Below are positions 9,963 through 16,572 of a stretch of DNA of 64,000 nucleotides, one piece after another. Source of the stretch: JAXGYX01 sp040772065. GTDB lineage: Bacteria; Bacillota; Clostridia; Saccharofermentanales; Fastidiosipilaceae. Location: assembly GCA_040772065.1 (NCBI GenBank), contig JAXGYX010000001.1, positions 434,001 to 498,000 of the forward strand, written 5' to 3'. The notes under the pieces are model-generated. The model worked only from the letters and a program-made list of their open reading frames with translations. It made no database searches and was not told where the DNA came from. The stretch's first letter is position 1. Every line of letters begins with the position of its first letter. The translations under genes and the position numbers were made by a program.

Positions 9963-10697
9963 ATGGCGATTAAAAATGGCCGCTGTGCCAACTGTGGATC
10001 GATAATCCGTTTTGACGATCGGAATGAATATGCCGTATGTCCGTTTTGCAACGCGAAAACCGAAGGTAAGACAGCTTTGGACATAGAAGCGAATCCAAAG
10101 AAATATACATTTTTGAATGAGCCTCAAGAAGAGCTCAGCGAAGAGGACGCCGAGCTCGCGATGGTGGGGTATAAGAGCAAAGATTCTGCGGCGGCGCGAA
10201 AAGCGCGTTTGTCCGCCGAAGCCTCGCGCGCCCGTTCAAAAGCGGACGCACAGCCGACCGCGGCCGAGCGAGTCGCCGCGCTGCGTTCCAAACCCATTGA
10301 GATTCCCAAGACCACCACGAAACAACGTTTGCTGATCGGCGGTGGCATTGTTTTAATTCTCGGTTTGCTGGTCGGTATCAGTCTGCCACTTGTGATCCGG
10401 CGAGATAATATGCGTTCACAGTTGGAAGCCAACATTGGTGAAATAAGTGTTTTCGAGATTAAAGACGACAATCATTACGCATTTCAAGGATTAAAAAATG
10501 ACAAGCTGGTCGTTGTCGCGCCGGAAGGGCTCGAAGATGATGAGGCGCTGCGGATGTTCGACAATTTAAAAAAGAGTAGAGCGGAAACCTACCAATTGGA
10601 AAGCACCGATGAGCAGTCAACTTTGACCTTAACGGTGCTCAGCGAGGACGGTTCGGTCGAAGTGCGTCGCGGAGAGGTGAGTGTGCTTGGCGATTGA
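9963..10697 (+). CDS. Zinc-ribbon, single-pass membrane protein of unknown function
   Basis: This 244-residue protein is not one I recognise as a named family. The N-terminus holds a CANC...CPFC four-cysteine zinc ribbon (residues 8-30). Next comes a charged, Ala/Arg/Glu-rich linker (about 50-115), a single hydrophobic segment (about residues 124-145, GGGIVLILGLLVGISLPLVI), and a C-terminal extracytoplasmic domain of about 95 residues. It has no signal peptide, so the zinc ribbon is probably cytoplasmic and the tail outside. The start is supported by AGGAGAA six bases before the ATG. It is transcribed alone between tadA and a bidirectional terminator. The arrangement of ribbon, linker and TM resembles small sensing or scaffold proteins, but nothing specific can be assigned. 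Confidence 0.7.
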   Translation: MAIKNGRCANCGSIIRFDDRNEYAVCPFCNAKTEGKTALDIEANPKKYTFLNEPQEELSEEDAELAMVGYKSKDSAAARKARLSAEASRARSKADAQPTAAERVAALRSKPIEIPKTTTKQRLLIGGGIVLILGLLVGISLPLVIRRDNMRSQLEANIGEISVFEIKDDNHYAFQGLKNDKLVVVAPEGLEDDEALRMFDNLKKSRAETYQLESTDEQSTLTLTVLSEDGSVEVRRGEVSVLGD

Positions 10698-10744
10698 CTG
10701 ATTCAGGATACGTGACCGACCCTCTGATCGACTGATTAATTAAT

Positions 10745-10776
10745 AAAAGGTTCAATAAAAGGTTCAATAAAAGGTT
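10745..10776. repeat. 12-bp tandem repeat AAAAGGTTCAAT, 2.7 copies
   Basis: Two exact copies (10745-10756 and 10757-10768) and a partial third (AAAAGGTT) run directly into the left arm of the terminator at 10769. The repeat may have grown by slippage from the terminator's own AAAAGGTT arm. Confidence 0.85.
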
Positions 10777-10819
10777 TGCCTCCCTTGGCAGTGAGTCGCA
10801 TAGGGGAGACAAACCTTTT
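10769..10819. terminator. Bidirectional terminator between the zinc-ribbon gene and trxB
   Basis: Arms of 16 nt (10769-10784 and 10804-10819) pair almost perfectly: AAAAGGTTTGCCTCCC with GGGAGACAAACCTTTT. The arms end in A-runs on one side and T-runs on the other, so the hairpin works on both strands for two convergent genes. Confidence 0.85.
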
Positions 10820-10849
10820 AATTTGCCGATTAGATGGACAGTGGCGATG

Positions 10850-11773
10850 TCAGGTCAAATCCAAATAGGCGATCACAGCCTGCGCGGCGATGGCTCCATC
10901 CCCCGCGGCGGTCACGATCTGGCGCAAAACGGTGTCTCTCACATCACCTGCCGCGTAGATTCCCGGCAGATCGGTCGCCATACGAGAATCTGTCTTGATA
11001 AATCCCTCGTCCGTCAAGATATCGAGACCGGCCAAACAATCAGTCTTGGGAACCAGGCCGACCATTGGGAAAACGCCGGTGGACGCGATGACTACATCCT
11101 CACCGGTTTTGCTGTCGCTGAATCGTACCCCGGTGACCGCATTGCCGTCCCCCAAAAACTCCTGAGGAGTAAGGTTATATCTAACTTCGATTTTGTTGTT
11201 ACGCTTAACAACCTCTTGTAAATATTTTTCTGCCCGCGGAACATCTCGACGTAACACCAAAGTGACCTTTTTAGCGAATCGAGTCAGATAGTCGGCGTCT
11301 TCATAAGCGGTGTTTCCGCCACCGATCACGATGACTTCCTCGTCCTTATATAAAGAGCCATCGCAGACCGCGCAATAGGCGATTCCTTTGCCGGCATATT
11401 CATTTTCACCCGGTATGCCCAACAGGCGGTTGACCGTTCCGGAGGCGATGATGACGGAACGAGTCAGAAACACACGGTCCGAGCAGCTCACTTCAATTAT
11501 ACCGTCTTCGCGCACATGTACCGACGTGACCGTCGCGAACTCTTGGTCCAGTCCAAAGCGTGTGCTGTGCTCATACATTTTGGCGGCCAGGTCGGGCCCA
11601 TCGACGGCGTCGATGCCGGGATAATTGTCTATAATGGAAGTGTTCGCCATTTTTCCACCCGGGAACAGTCCTTCAATCATAAGTGCGTCGAGACGCGCGC
11701 GCGACACATAAATACCCGCGGTCATCCCCGCGGGCCCCGCTCCGACGATAATTACATCATAAAGTTTCTCCAT
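10850..11773 (-). CDS. trxB: Thioredoxin reductase (NADPH)
   Basis: TrxB is an FAD enzyme that passes electrons from NADPH to thioredoxin. The 307 residues show the FAD-binding GAGPAGM motif near residue 11, the redox-active CAVC (about residues 134-137, where most family members have CATC), the NADPH-binding GGGNTA, and the C-terminal FAD motif GIYAAGDV. The RBS GGAGG is 7 bp before the ATG. That RBS is the target-site duplication of the IS element starting at 11785, so the gene's native upstream sequence now lies 1.35 kb away beyond 13140. Expression must rest on readthrough or on a promoter in the IS end. Coding sequence is intact. Confidence 0.95.
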   Translation of the reverse strand: MEKLYDVIIVGAGPAGMTAGIYVSRARLDALMIEGLFPGGKMANTSIIDNYPGIDAVDGPDLAAKMYEHSTRFGLDQEFATVTSVHVREDGIIEVSCSDRVFLTRSVIIASGTVNRLLGIPGENEYAGKGIAYCAVCDGSLYKDEEVIVIGGGNTAYEDADYLTRFAKKVTLVLRRDVPRAEKYLQEVVKRNNKIEVRYNLTPQEFLGDGNAVTGVRFSDSKTGEDVVIASTGVFPMVGLVPKTDCLAGLDILTDEGFIKTDSRMATDLPGIYAAGDVRDTVLRQIVTAAGDGAIAAQAVIAYLDLT

Positions 11774-11776
11774 AGT

Positions 11777-11784
11777 TATCCTCC
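11777..11784. repeat. Left 8-bp target-site duplication (TATCCTCC)
   Basis: TATCCTCC directly abuts the left IS end and recurs exactly at 13132-13139 outside the right end. On the minus strand it reads GGAGGATA, the trxB ribosome-binding site. Eight bases is the duplication length known for IS6-family elements. Confidence 0.95.
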
Positions 11785-11807
11785 GCTTCTGTTAACTTAA
11801 TAAAAAA

Positions 11808-11823
11808 AAGAGATCTGAAATGC
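11808..11823 (+). repeat. Left inner terminal inverted repeat of the IS
   Basis: AAGAGATCTGAAATGC is repeated exactly in inverted orientation at 13090-13105. Its AGATCTGA core also pairs with TCAGATCT at 11879-11886, immediately before the transposase start codon. Confidence 0.93.
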
Positions 11824-11826
11824 CTT

Positions 11827-11835
11827 TGGTACAAT
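11827..11835 (+). promoter_or_regulatory. Candidate transposase promoter (extended -10)
   Basis: TGGTACAAT is an extended -10 element (TGn plus TACAAT). It would start transcription near 11842, downstream of the left hairpin arm at 11810-11818. The native transcript would then lack the arm that can cover the transposase start. Confidence 0.45.
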
Positions 11836-11887
11836 AGTTTCACCACAAAACAGGTACCTCCCTAAGGAAAGGAGCAAATCAGATCTC

Positions 11888-12934
11888 ATGAAAAGTATAC
11901 CATCTAATCTAACTTGTCCCCGCTGTTTCTCTAAAAGCCTTTACCACTTCGGTAAAGATAAAAAAGGTAATCAGAAGTTCCAGTGTCGCAATTGCATGAG
12001 ACAATGGGCACCTGCCAGTAAGAATAAGAAGGAAGATTTTCAAAGAAAGTACCCTCCTTGTCCTAAGTGTGGTAGGGCTAGCTTCCTGCACCATGACTAC
12101 AAGCTGTATTCCAACTTTCGTTGTGGAGACAAGAAGTGTTACCACTCTTTCTTTGTTGTAAAGCTGGTTGAAATTCCATCCTGCTCGTCTAAAGTTATTC
12201 CGCTAGAGCAGTTCACAATGAAACGAATGCGTCATCCTTTCCATCTTGTTCTAACGGCTCTCATCCATTACTTTATTGGCAATTCCACCTTGAGAAAGGT
12301 TTCTGAAACACTTCGACTCGCACACAACATTGAGGTGTCTCATGTCACAATCTCTAAGTGGTGTAAACGCTTCGCGCCTGCTCTCCTAGCGGCAGCTGAA
12401 CCTTACAAGAAGCAGATCAACCTAGCTGACTCTGACGAATGGCATTTTGACGAAACCTACGTGAAGATCAAGGGCAAATGGTATTATCTCTGGCTTGCCA
12501 TGGATTCTGAAACAAGGATGATTCTGGACTTTCATCTGTCACCAACCAGAGATACTACGTCCGCCTACTCTCTCATTCACAGCTGTCAGGAGCAGTTTGG
12601 CAATCCACAAAGCATGTTCGTCACAGACAGATATCCCGCTTACCAAAGAGCGTTCGATCACCTTGCTCCCTGTGTTGAGCACCAGCTCGTCGAAGCGTTC
12701 TCTGATGATATTTCCAACAATGTCATGGAAGCGTTTAATGGCCAGTTTAAGGCTTGGTATAAGGCTAAAAGAGGCTTTGACTCTTTTGAGTCTGCTAACA
12801 TCCTGATTGCGCTTTATATCTTCTTTTACAACTACATCAGACCGCACCAATCTCTCTTCAACTGGACTCCAGCTCAGGTTGCCGGGGCACAGTACCAAGA
12901 AAAACAAAGGAGAGCCTGTCTTCTGATTGCTTAG
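11888..12934 (+). CDS. IS6-family DDE transposase with N-terminal zinc ribbons
   Basis: The 348-residue transposase moves the surrounding element. Residues 10-36 (C10, C13, C33, C36) and 58-84 (C58, C61, C79, C84) form two zinc ribbons. A helix-turn-helix-like DNA-binding segment follows at about 130-165. The IS6-type catalytic core then shows HFDETYVK (D188), FVTDRYPAY (D247) and the acidic residue in NNVMEAFNGQFK (E281), with a KRGFDSF segment behind it. All three DDE residues are present, so the enzyme should be active. The AAGGAAAGGAGC RBS lies 15 bp upstream. Classical IS6 transposases are about 230 residues and lack the zinc ribbons. Confidence 0.92.
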   Translation: MKSIPSNLTCPRCFSKSLYHFGKDKKGNQKFQCRNCMRQWAPASKNKKEDFQRKYPPCPKCGRASFLHHDYKLYSNFRCGDKKCYHSFFVVKLVEIPSCSSKVIPLEQFTMKRMRHPFHLVLTALIHYFIGNSTLRKVSETLRLAHNIEVSHVTISKWCKRFAPALLAAAEPYKKQINLADSDEWHFDETYVKIKGKWYYLWLAMDSETRMILDFHLSPTRDTTSAYSLIHSCQEQFGNPQSMFVTDRYPAYQRAFDHLAPCVEHQLVEAFSDDISNNVMEAFNGQFKAWYKAKRGFDSFESANILIALYIFFYNYIRPHQSLFNWTPAQVAGAQYQEKQRRACLLIA

Positions 12935-13089
12935 GCATATTCAGTTCTCAAAGTTCAATTGAATCTCTTTCGAGATTTCTTTCGCATGTCCGGATTTTAT
13001 TCTTTCGCTTTCCTTACATGCTTTCTTTGTGCTATCTTCTTTTCAACTGGTGAATCCTTAAGTTTCTTCTGAATCTTTGTTCGCCAATT

Positions 13090-13105
13090 GCATTTCAGAT
13101 CTCTT
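13090..13105 (-). repeat. Right inner terminal inverted repeat of the IS
   Basis: GCATTTCAGATCTCTT is the exact reverse complement of 11808-11823. From here to 13131 the sequence continues into the outer tip TTAACAGAGCC. Confidence 0.93.
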
Positions 13106-13131
13106 GTCTCTCATCTTTAATTAACAGAGCC

Positions 13132-13139
13132 TATCCTCC
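13132..13139. repeat. Right 8-bp target-site duplication (TATCCTCC)
   Basis: Exact copy of 11777-11784. This copy is still attached to the original trxB upstream region and keeps a now orphaned GGAGGATA ribosome-binding site on the minus strand. Confidence 0.95.
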
Positions 13140-13282
13140 TCTTTAATCAGGCGTCTCCGCCGATCGATTATTAATTTTAATTGACAATATTCTACCAGTT
13201 ACGTCAAAATTTTTCCCTGAAAATGGTTGCTTTGGCAACAGTTCAATGAATGATGATGTCCTTTATATTCGAAAGTTTGTTC
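13140..13282. other. Original trxB upstream region, cut off by the IS, and intergenic DNA
   Basis: This A/T-rich stretch once led into trxB on the minus strand. Within it the minus strand reads TGGTAGAAT at about 13186-13194, an extended -10 element that may be the displaced trxB promoter. Nothing else is recognisable before the plus-strand promoter at 13283. Confidence 0.4.
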
Positions 13283-13311
13283 TTGACAAGTCCCGAATGG
13301 ACAAATAAACT
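13283..13311 (+). promoter_or_regulatory. Promoter for the small membrane protein gene
   Basis: A perfect -35 TTGACA (13283-13288), a 17-bp spacer and TAAACT (13306-13311) lie about 65 bp before the start codon at 13377. Confidence 0.6.
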
Positions 13312-13376
13312 GAATATAACGAAAATATGTTCTCTTTATTCGATACGTTCGAAATTATGAGATGAGGAGCGAAAAC

Positions 13377-13739
13377 ATGGTAAACATTTTTCTGATGATC
13401 GCGGGATTGAGTTTTTTGGTGATTATCTTATCCGCCGAATGGGAACGGCGCGATCTTGACCAAACCACGAGGCGGGCGATCCGTGAGGGACGCGGACGAG
13501 TGGCGCGCGATGACCGTCCACAGGTTTGCACCAATGCGTATGGAGAAGTTTATTTTGTCTCACAGGGGATCGCGGAGGTGTCACCTTTGATTCGGGATCT
13601 AACAAAAGATCAAATTGTCGATCATGGCCGCGCGCCGGCTCCGCTACTTTTGACATGGCAAGAGTCTGAGCGACCAACGACGGGCCACGCGGCGCCACGC
13701 GATGAATTTTCGGGTGGCAACGAGCGGAGGACCGCCTGA
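13377..13739 (+). CDS. Small membrane-anchored protein of unknown function
   Basis: A 120-residue protein that I do not recognise. The N-terminus (MVNIFLMIAGLSFLVIILSA) is one hydrophobic segment. It is followed by a highly charged, Arg/Glu/Asp-rich cytoplasmic-looking region with one cysteine. An upstream ATG at 13362 is in frame, but GAGGAGCG lies eight bases before the ATG at 13377, which therefore decides the start. It has its own promoter and is separated from the next gene by 140 bp. It could be a small regulatory or scaffold membrane protein; there is no domain evidence. Confidence 0.55.
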   Translation: MVNIFLMIAGLSFLVIILSAEWERRDLDQTTRRAIREGRGRVARDDRPQVCTNAYGEVYFVSQGIAEVSPLIRDLTKDQIVDHGRAPAPLLLTWQESERPTTGHAAPRDEFSGGNERRTA

Positions 13740-13805
13740 CAATTGTCGCCCGCGGTATGAAATTCAGCGAATTCGCGTAAATGTTACGAAAAATATCGAG
13801 AATTT

Positions 13806-13814
13806 TGTTATAAT
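13806..13814 (+). promoter_or_regulatory. Extended -10 promoter of the superoxide reductase gene
   Basis: TGTTATAAT matches the extended -10 consensus (TGn plus a perfect TATAAT) about 65 bp before the start codon. No good -35 is visible. No obvious PerR-type dyad was found around it. Confidence 0.55.
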
Positions 13815-13879
13815 ATGCGTGCCGTATTCGATGGCGATTGTTGAAGAAAGTGTTGTAATCTGAAATTCAGGAGGTTTCT

Positions 13880-14257
13880 ATGTCTGAAGTTAAATTATTT
13901 CTGTGTGAAAAATGTCATCAAATCGTGGAGAAAGTTGTTCCCACAGAAGCCGAAGTCATTTGCTGCGGAGAGCCGATGAAAGAGTTGGTTGCCGGCACAG
14001 TTGACGCCGCTGTTGAAAAACATGTGCCTGAAGTGACCCGCGATGGCAACAACGTCCATGTGCAGGTTGGCAGTGTGATTCATCCGATGGAGGATAAACA
14101 CTACATCATGTTCATCATGGTCAAGCAGGGTGTCCGCACTTACCGAGTTGATCTGAGCCCCGGACAGCAGCCTGTCGCCGACTTTGTGATTGAAGATGGC
14201 CCCGCGACTGTTTATGAATATTGCAACCTGCACGGCCTGTGGGCGGCTGATTGCTGA
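13880..14257 (+). CDS. dfx: Desulfoferrodoxin (superoxide reductase)
   Basis: The enzyme reduces superoxide to hydrogen peroxide without making oxygen, a typical defence of anaerobes. The 125-residue protein has both iron sites. The N-terminal desulforedoxin centre is C9-x2-C12 and C28-C29. The catalytic square-pyramidal site has H48 in EKHVPE (with K47 as the conserved lysine), H68, H74, C115 and H118 in the CNLHG motif. It is therefore the two-iron class, not neelaredoxin. AGGAGG precedes the ATG by 7 bp. It is transcribed alone, with its own promoter and a strong terminator. The trxB gene nearby could help with oxidative stress, but they are not co-transcribed. Confidence 0.95.
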   Translation: MSEVKLFLCEKCHQIVEKVVPTEAEVICCGEPMKELVAGTVDAAVEKHVPEVTRDGNNVHVQVGSVIHPMEDKHYIMFIMVKQGVRTYRVDLSPGQQPVADFVIEDGPATVYEYCNLHGLWAADC

Positions 14258-14282
14258 TCGCTTGTTGAAATGAACCGAAGCC

Positions 14283-14309
14283 AAACCCGACCGTGCGGTC
14301 GGGTTTTTG
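14283..14309 (+). terminator. Rho-independent terminator of dfx
   Basis: AAACCCGACCG pairs perfectly with CGGTCGGGTTT (14283-14293 and 14296-14306), followed by TTTGTTT. Confidence 0.9.
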
Positions 14310-14407
14310 TTTGGTGTGAATAAGTGGAATGCATGAGCCGATCCGGTGTGTTTTTTGGCGCCAACTGATCTGAGCACTCGGTGAAAGCTGATATATAATG
14401 TACATCG

Positions 14408-14416
14408 TGCTATAAT
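14408..14416 (+). promoter_or_regulatory. Extended -10 promoter of guaB
   Basis: TGCTATAAT is a perfect extended -10, about 50 bp before the guaB start. Further TATAAT hexamers stand at 14394-14399 and 14427-14432, so the exact start point is uncertain. Confidence 0.5.
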
Positions 14417-14466
14417 CAGTACCATTTATAATATGTGAATTCATCTAAAACAAGAGAGGTAGATCA

Positions 14467-15972
14467 ATGGCGACAATATACAATACGGAATCGAGAACGT
14501 TTAGTGAATACCTCTTGATTCCGAATTTGACTAAAAAAGACACACTGCCGGAAAATGTCGATTTGTCCACGCCGGTTGTGCGTTTTAAAAAGGGAGAGTC
14601 AAGCAAGCTGAGTATCAATATTCCTCTGACTTCGGCCATTATGCAATCAGTCTCAAATTCAAGTTTGGCGATCGCGCTTGCCAGGTGTGGCGGTCTGTCG
14701 TTTATATATGGCTCGCAGTCAATTGACTCGCAGGTGGAAATGGTTAGAACGGTTAAAAAATTCAAAGCCGGCATTGTCACTTCCGACACGAACCTGACAC
14801 CGGACGCCACGCTGTCGGATGTCCTGAAGATAAAGAAACGTACCGGTCACTCGACTATTTCGATCACCGACGATGGAAGCTCGCATGGCAAGCTGTTGGG
14901 GGTTGTGACGTCACGTGATTATCGTGTCAGTCGGATGGAAGAAAACACTCCGGTAAAAGAATTCATGACGCCTTTTGAACAGCTTATCTATGCCCGGGAA
15001 GGCATCACTCTGAGTGAGGCCAACGACATCATTTGGGAGCACAAGATCAATCAACTTCCCATCGTCAATGAAAACCGGGAACTGGTTGGCATGGTCTTTC
15101 GCAAAGATTATGAGCAACATAAAGAAAATCCGGACGAGCTGCTGGACTCTAAGAAAAGTTTGATTGTGGGAGCGGGCATCAACACACGTGACTACGCCGA
15201 ACGGGTTCCGGCCTTGATCGAGGCGGGTGTGGATATTTTATGCATTGACTCTTCTGATGGCTTTAGTGAATGGCAGTATGACACGATTCGCTATATCAAG
15301 GAGAATCATCCGGAGCTGCCGGTCGGCGCAGGAAATGTCGTCGACGCTTCAGGTTTTCGATATTTGGCGGATGCCGGAGCTGACTTTGTCAAAGTGGGCA
15401 TCGGCGGCGGTTCGATTTGCATCACCCGAGAGCAAAAAGGCATTGGCTGTGGGCAGGCGACCGCGATTCAAGTTGTGTCAAAGGCCAGAGATCAGTATTT
15501 TTTGGAAAAAGGTGAGTATGTCCCGCTCTGCTCGGATGGCGGCATTGTCTATGACTATCATATGGCGCTTGCGCTTGCGATGGGTGCCGATTTTCTGATG
15601 CTGGGCAGATACTTCGCGCGCTTCGACGAAAGTCCGACCCGTAAACTGTTGGTCAACAACATGTATGTCAAAGAGTACTGGGGCGAAGGATCCAATCGTG
15701 CGCGTAATTGGCAGCGCTACGGACATTCTGAAATGGAAGACGGCCAATTGATGTTTGAGGAGGGTGTGGACTCCTATGTCCCTTACGCCGGCAGCCTCAA
15801 AAACAACCTTTCGGCCACGCTGGCGAAGGTAAAGGCGACGATGTGCTCATGTGGAGCGCTTTCCATTCCACAGTTTCAACAAACCAGCCGCTTGATTGTG
15901 GTTTCGTCGACCAGTATTGTGGAGGGTGGCGCGCATGATGTCATCGCCAAGGAAAGCAATCGTCAACAGTAA
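14467..15972 (+). CDS. guaB: IMP dehydrogenase, Tritrichomonas-like type
   Basis: IMPDH oxidises IMP to XMP, the committed step of GTP synthesis. The 501-residue protein has the (beta/alpha)8 barrel split by a CBS pair (about residues 105-225). The active-site loop GGSICITREQ carries catalytic C318, and the mobile flap has RNWQRY, supplying the Arg-Tyr pair that activates water. Long stretches (TFSEYLLIPNL, VGAGINTRD, DSSDGFSEWQ, CSDGGIVYDYHM, YWGEGSxRARNWQRY, EEGVDSYVPYAG, SIVEGGAHDVI) match what I remember of the Tritrichomonas foetus enzyme far more closely than they match Bacillus or E. coli GuaB. Its metal/monovalent-ion loop reads GIGCGQ. It is upstream of greA-lysS with an 84-bp gap. 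Confidence 0.93.
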   Translation: MATIYNTESRTFSEYLLIPNLTKKDTLPENVDLSTPVVRFKKGESSKLSINIPLTSAIMQSVSNSSLAIALARCGGLSFIYGSQSIDSQVEMVRTVKKFKAGIVTSDTNLTPDATLSDVLKIKKRTGHSTISITDDGSSHGKLLGVVTSRDYRVSRMEENTPVKEFMTPFEQLIYAREGITLSEANDIIWEHKINQLPIVNENRELVGMVFRKDYEQHKENPDELLDSKKSLIVGAGINTRDYAERVPALIEAGVDILCIDSSDGFSEWQYDTIRYIKENHPELPVGAGNVVDASGFRYLADAGADFVKVGIGGGSICITREQKGIGCGQATAIQVVSKARDQYFLEKGEYVPLCSDGGIVYDYHMALALAMGADFLMLGRYFARFDESPTRKLLVNNMYVKEYWGEGSNRARNWQRYGHSEMEDGQLMFEEGVDSYVPYAGSLKNNLSATLAKVKATMCSCGALSIPQFQQTSRLIVVSSTSIVEGGAHDVIAKESNRQQ

Positions 15973-16056
15973 ATGACAAAATCAAATGAAAAATAATTGA
16001 AGATAATTTAAAATGACAGTCCTTGATGGAACAGATAGAGAGATTGAGGAAAAATT

Positions 16057-16539
16057 ATGGCGGAACAATATTACGACATGACATTGGCGGGTGTGACCGC
16101 TTTGAAAGAAGAGTTGGAACATCGCAAAGTAACTATGCGTATGGAAATCTCCGAGCGTATTAAGGTGGCGCTGTCCTTTGGAGATTTGTCGGAAAACTCT
16201 GAATATGATGACGCGAAAATGGAGCAAGGTGAAAATGAGGCGCGCATCGCCGAGATTGAGGCAACCTTGAAAAACGCTCGAGTCATAGACGAGAAGGATA
16301 TTTCCAAAACACAGGTGACGCTGGGCTCGAGAGTGTTGCTCAGAGATGAGGAAAATGGAGATGAACTGACTTTCTTGATGGTGAGCAGCAAAGAAGAGGA
16401 TATTTTGAGCAATAAAATATCGACTGACTCACCTGTGGGGCAGGCGATTATGGGGAAAAAGAAAAATCAGGTCGCCGAGGTCCAGGCGCCGGCCGGCACA
16501 ATCAACTATAAAATTTTAAAAATTTCCCGTCCGGAATGA
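16057..16539 (+). CDS. greA: Transcription elongation factor GreA
   Basis: GreA enters the secondary channel of RNA polymerase and stimulates cleavage of backtracked transcripts. The 160-residue protein has the N-terminal coiled coil, with the acidic tip sequence GDLSENSEYDDAK carrying the D and E needed for cleavage, and a C-terminal FKBP-like domain ending in a conserved NYKILKI. The RBS GAGG is 7-8 bp before the ATG. It precedes lysS by 33 bp, the common greA-lysS arrangement in Clostridia, and they are probably one transcript. Confidence 0.95.
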   Translation: MAEQYYDMTLAGVTALKEELEHRKVTMRMEISERIKVALSFGDLSENSEYDDAKMEQGENEARIAEIEATLKNARVIDEKDISKTQVTLGSRVLLRDEENGDELTFLMVSSKEEDILSNKISTDSPVGQAIMGKKKNQVAEVQAPAGTINYKILKISRPE

Positions 16540-16572
16540 GCCGGAATGAATTTTTTGTATGAAAGGTAATTT

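Larger units (their letters stand above)
11785..13131 (+). mobile_element. Complete IS6-family insertion sequence, 1347 bp
   Basis: The element is bounded by an exact 8-bp target duplication. Its ends form an imperfect terminal inverted repeat of about 40 bp. The tips are GCTTCTGTTAA on the left and, inverted, GGCTCTGTTAA on the right, matching the GG(C/T)xCTGTT tips typical of IS6/IS26 elements. A perfect 16-bp inner part AAGAGATCTGAAATGC lies at 11808-11823 and, inverted, at 13090-13105. One transposase gene fills most of the element; 155 bp of A/T-rich non-coding sequence separate its stop from the right inner repeat. At 1.35 kb it is longer than classical IS6 members (about 0.8 kb) because the transposase carries extra zinc ribbons. 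The intact ends, gene and duplication suggest a recent insertion. Confidence 0.93.
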
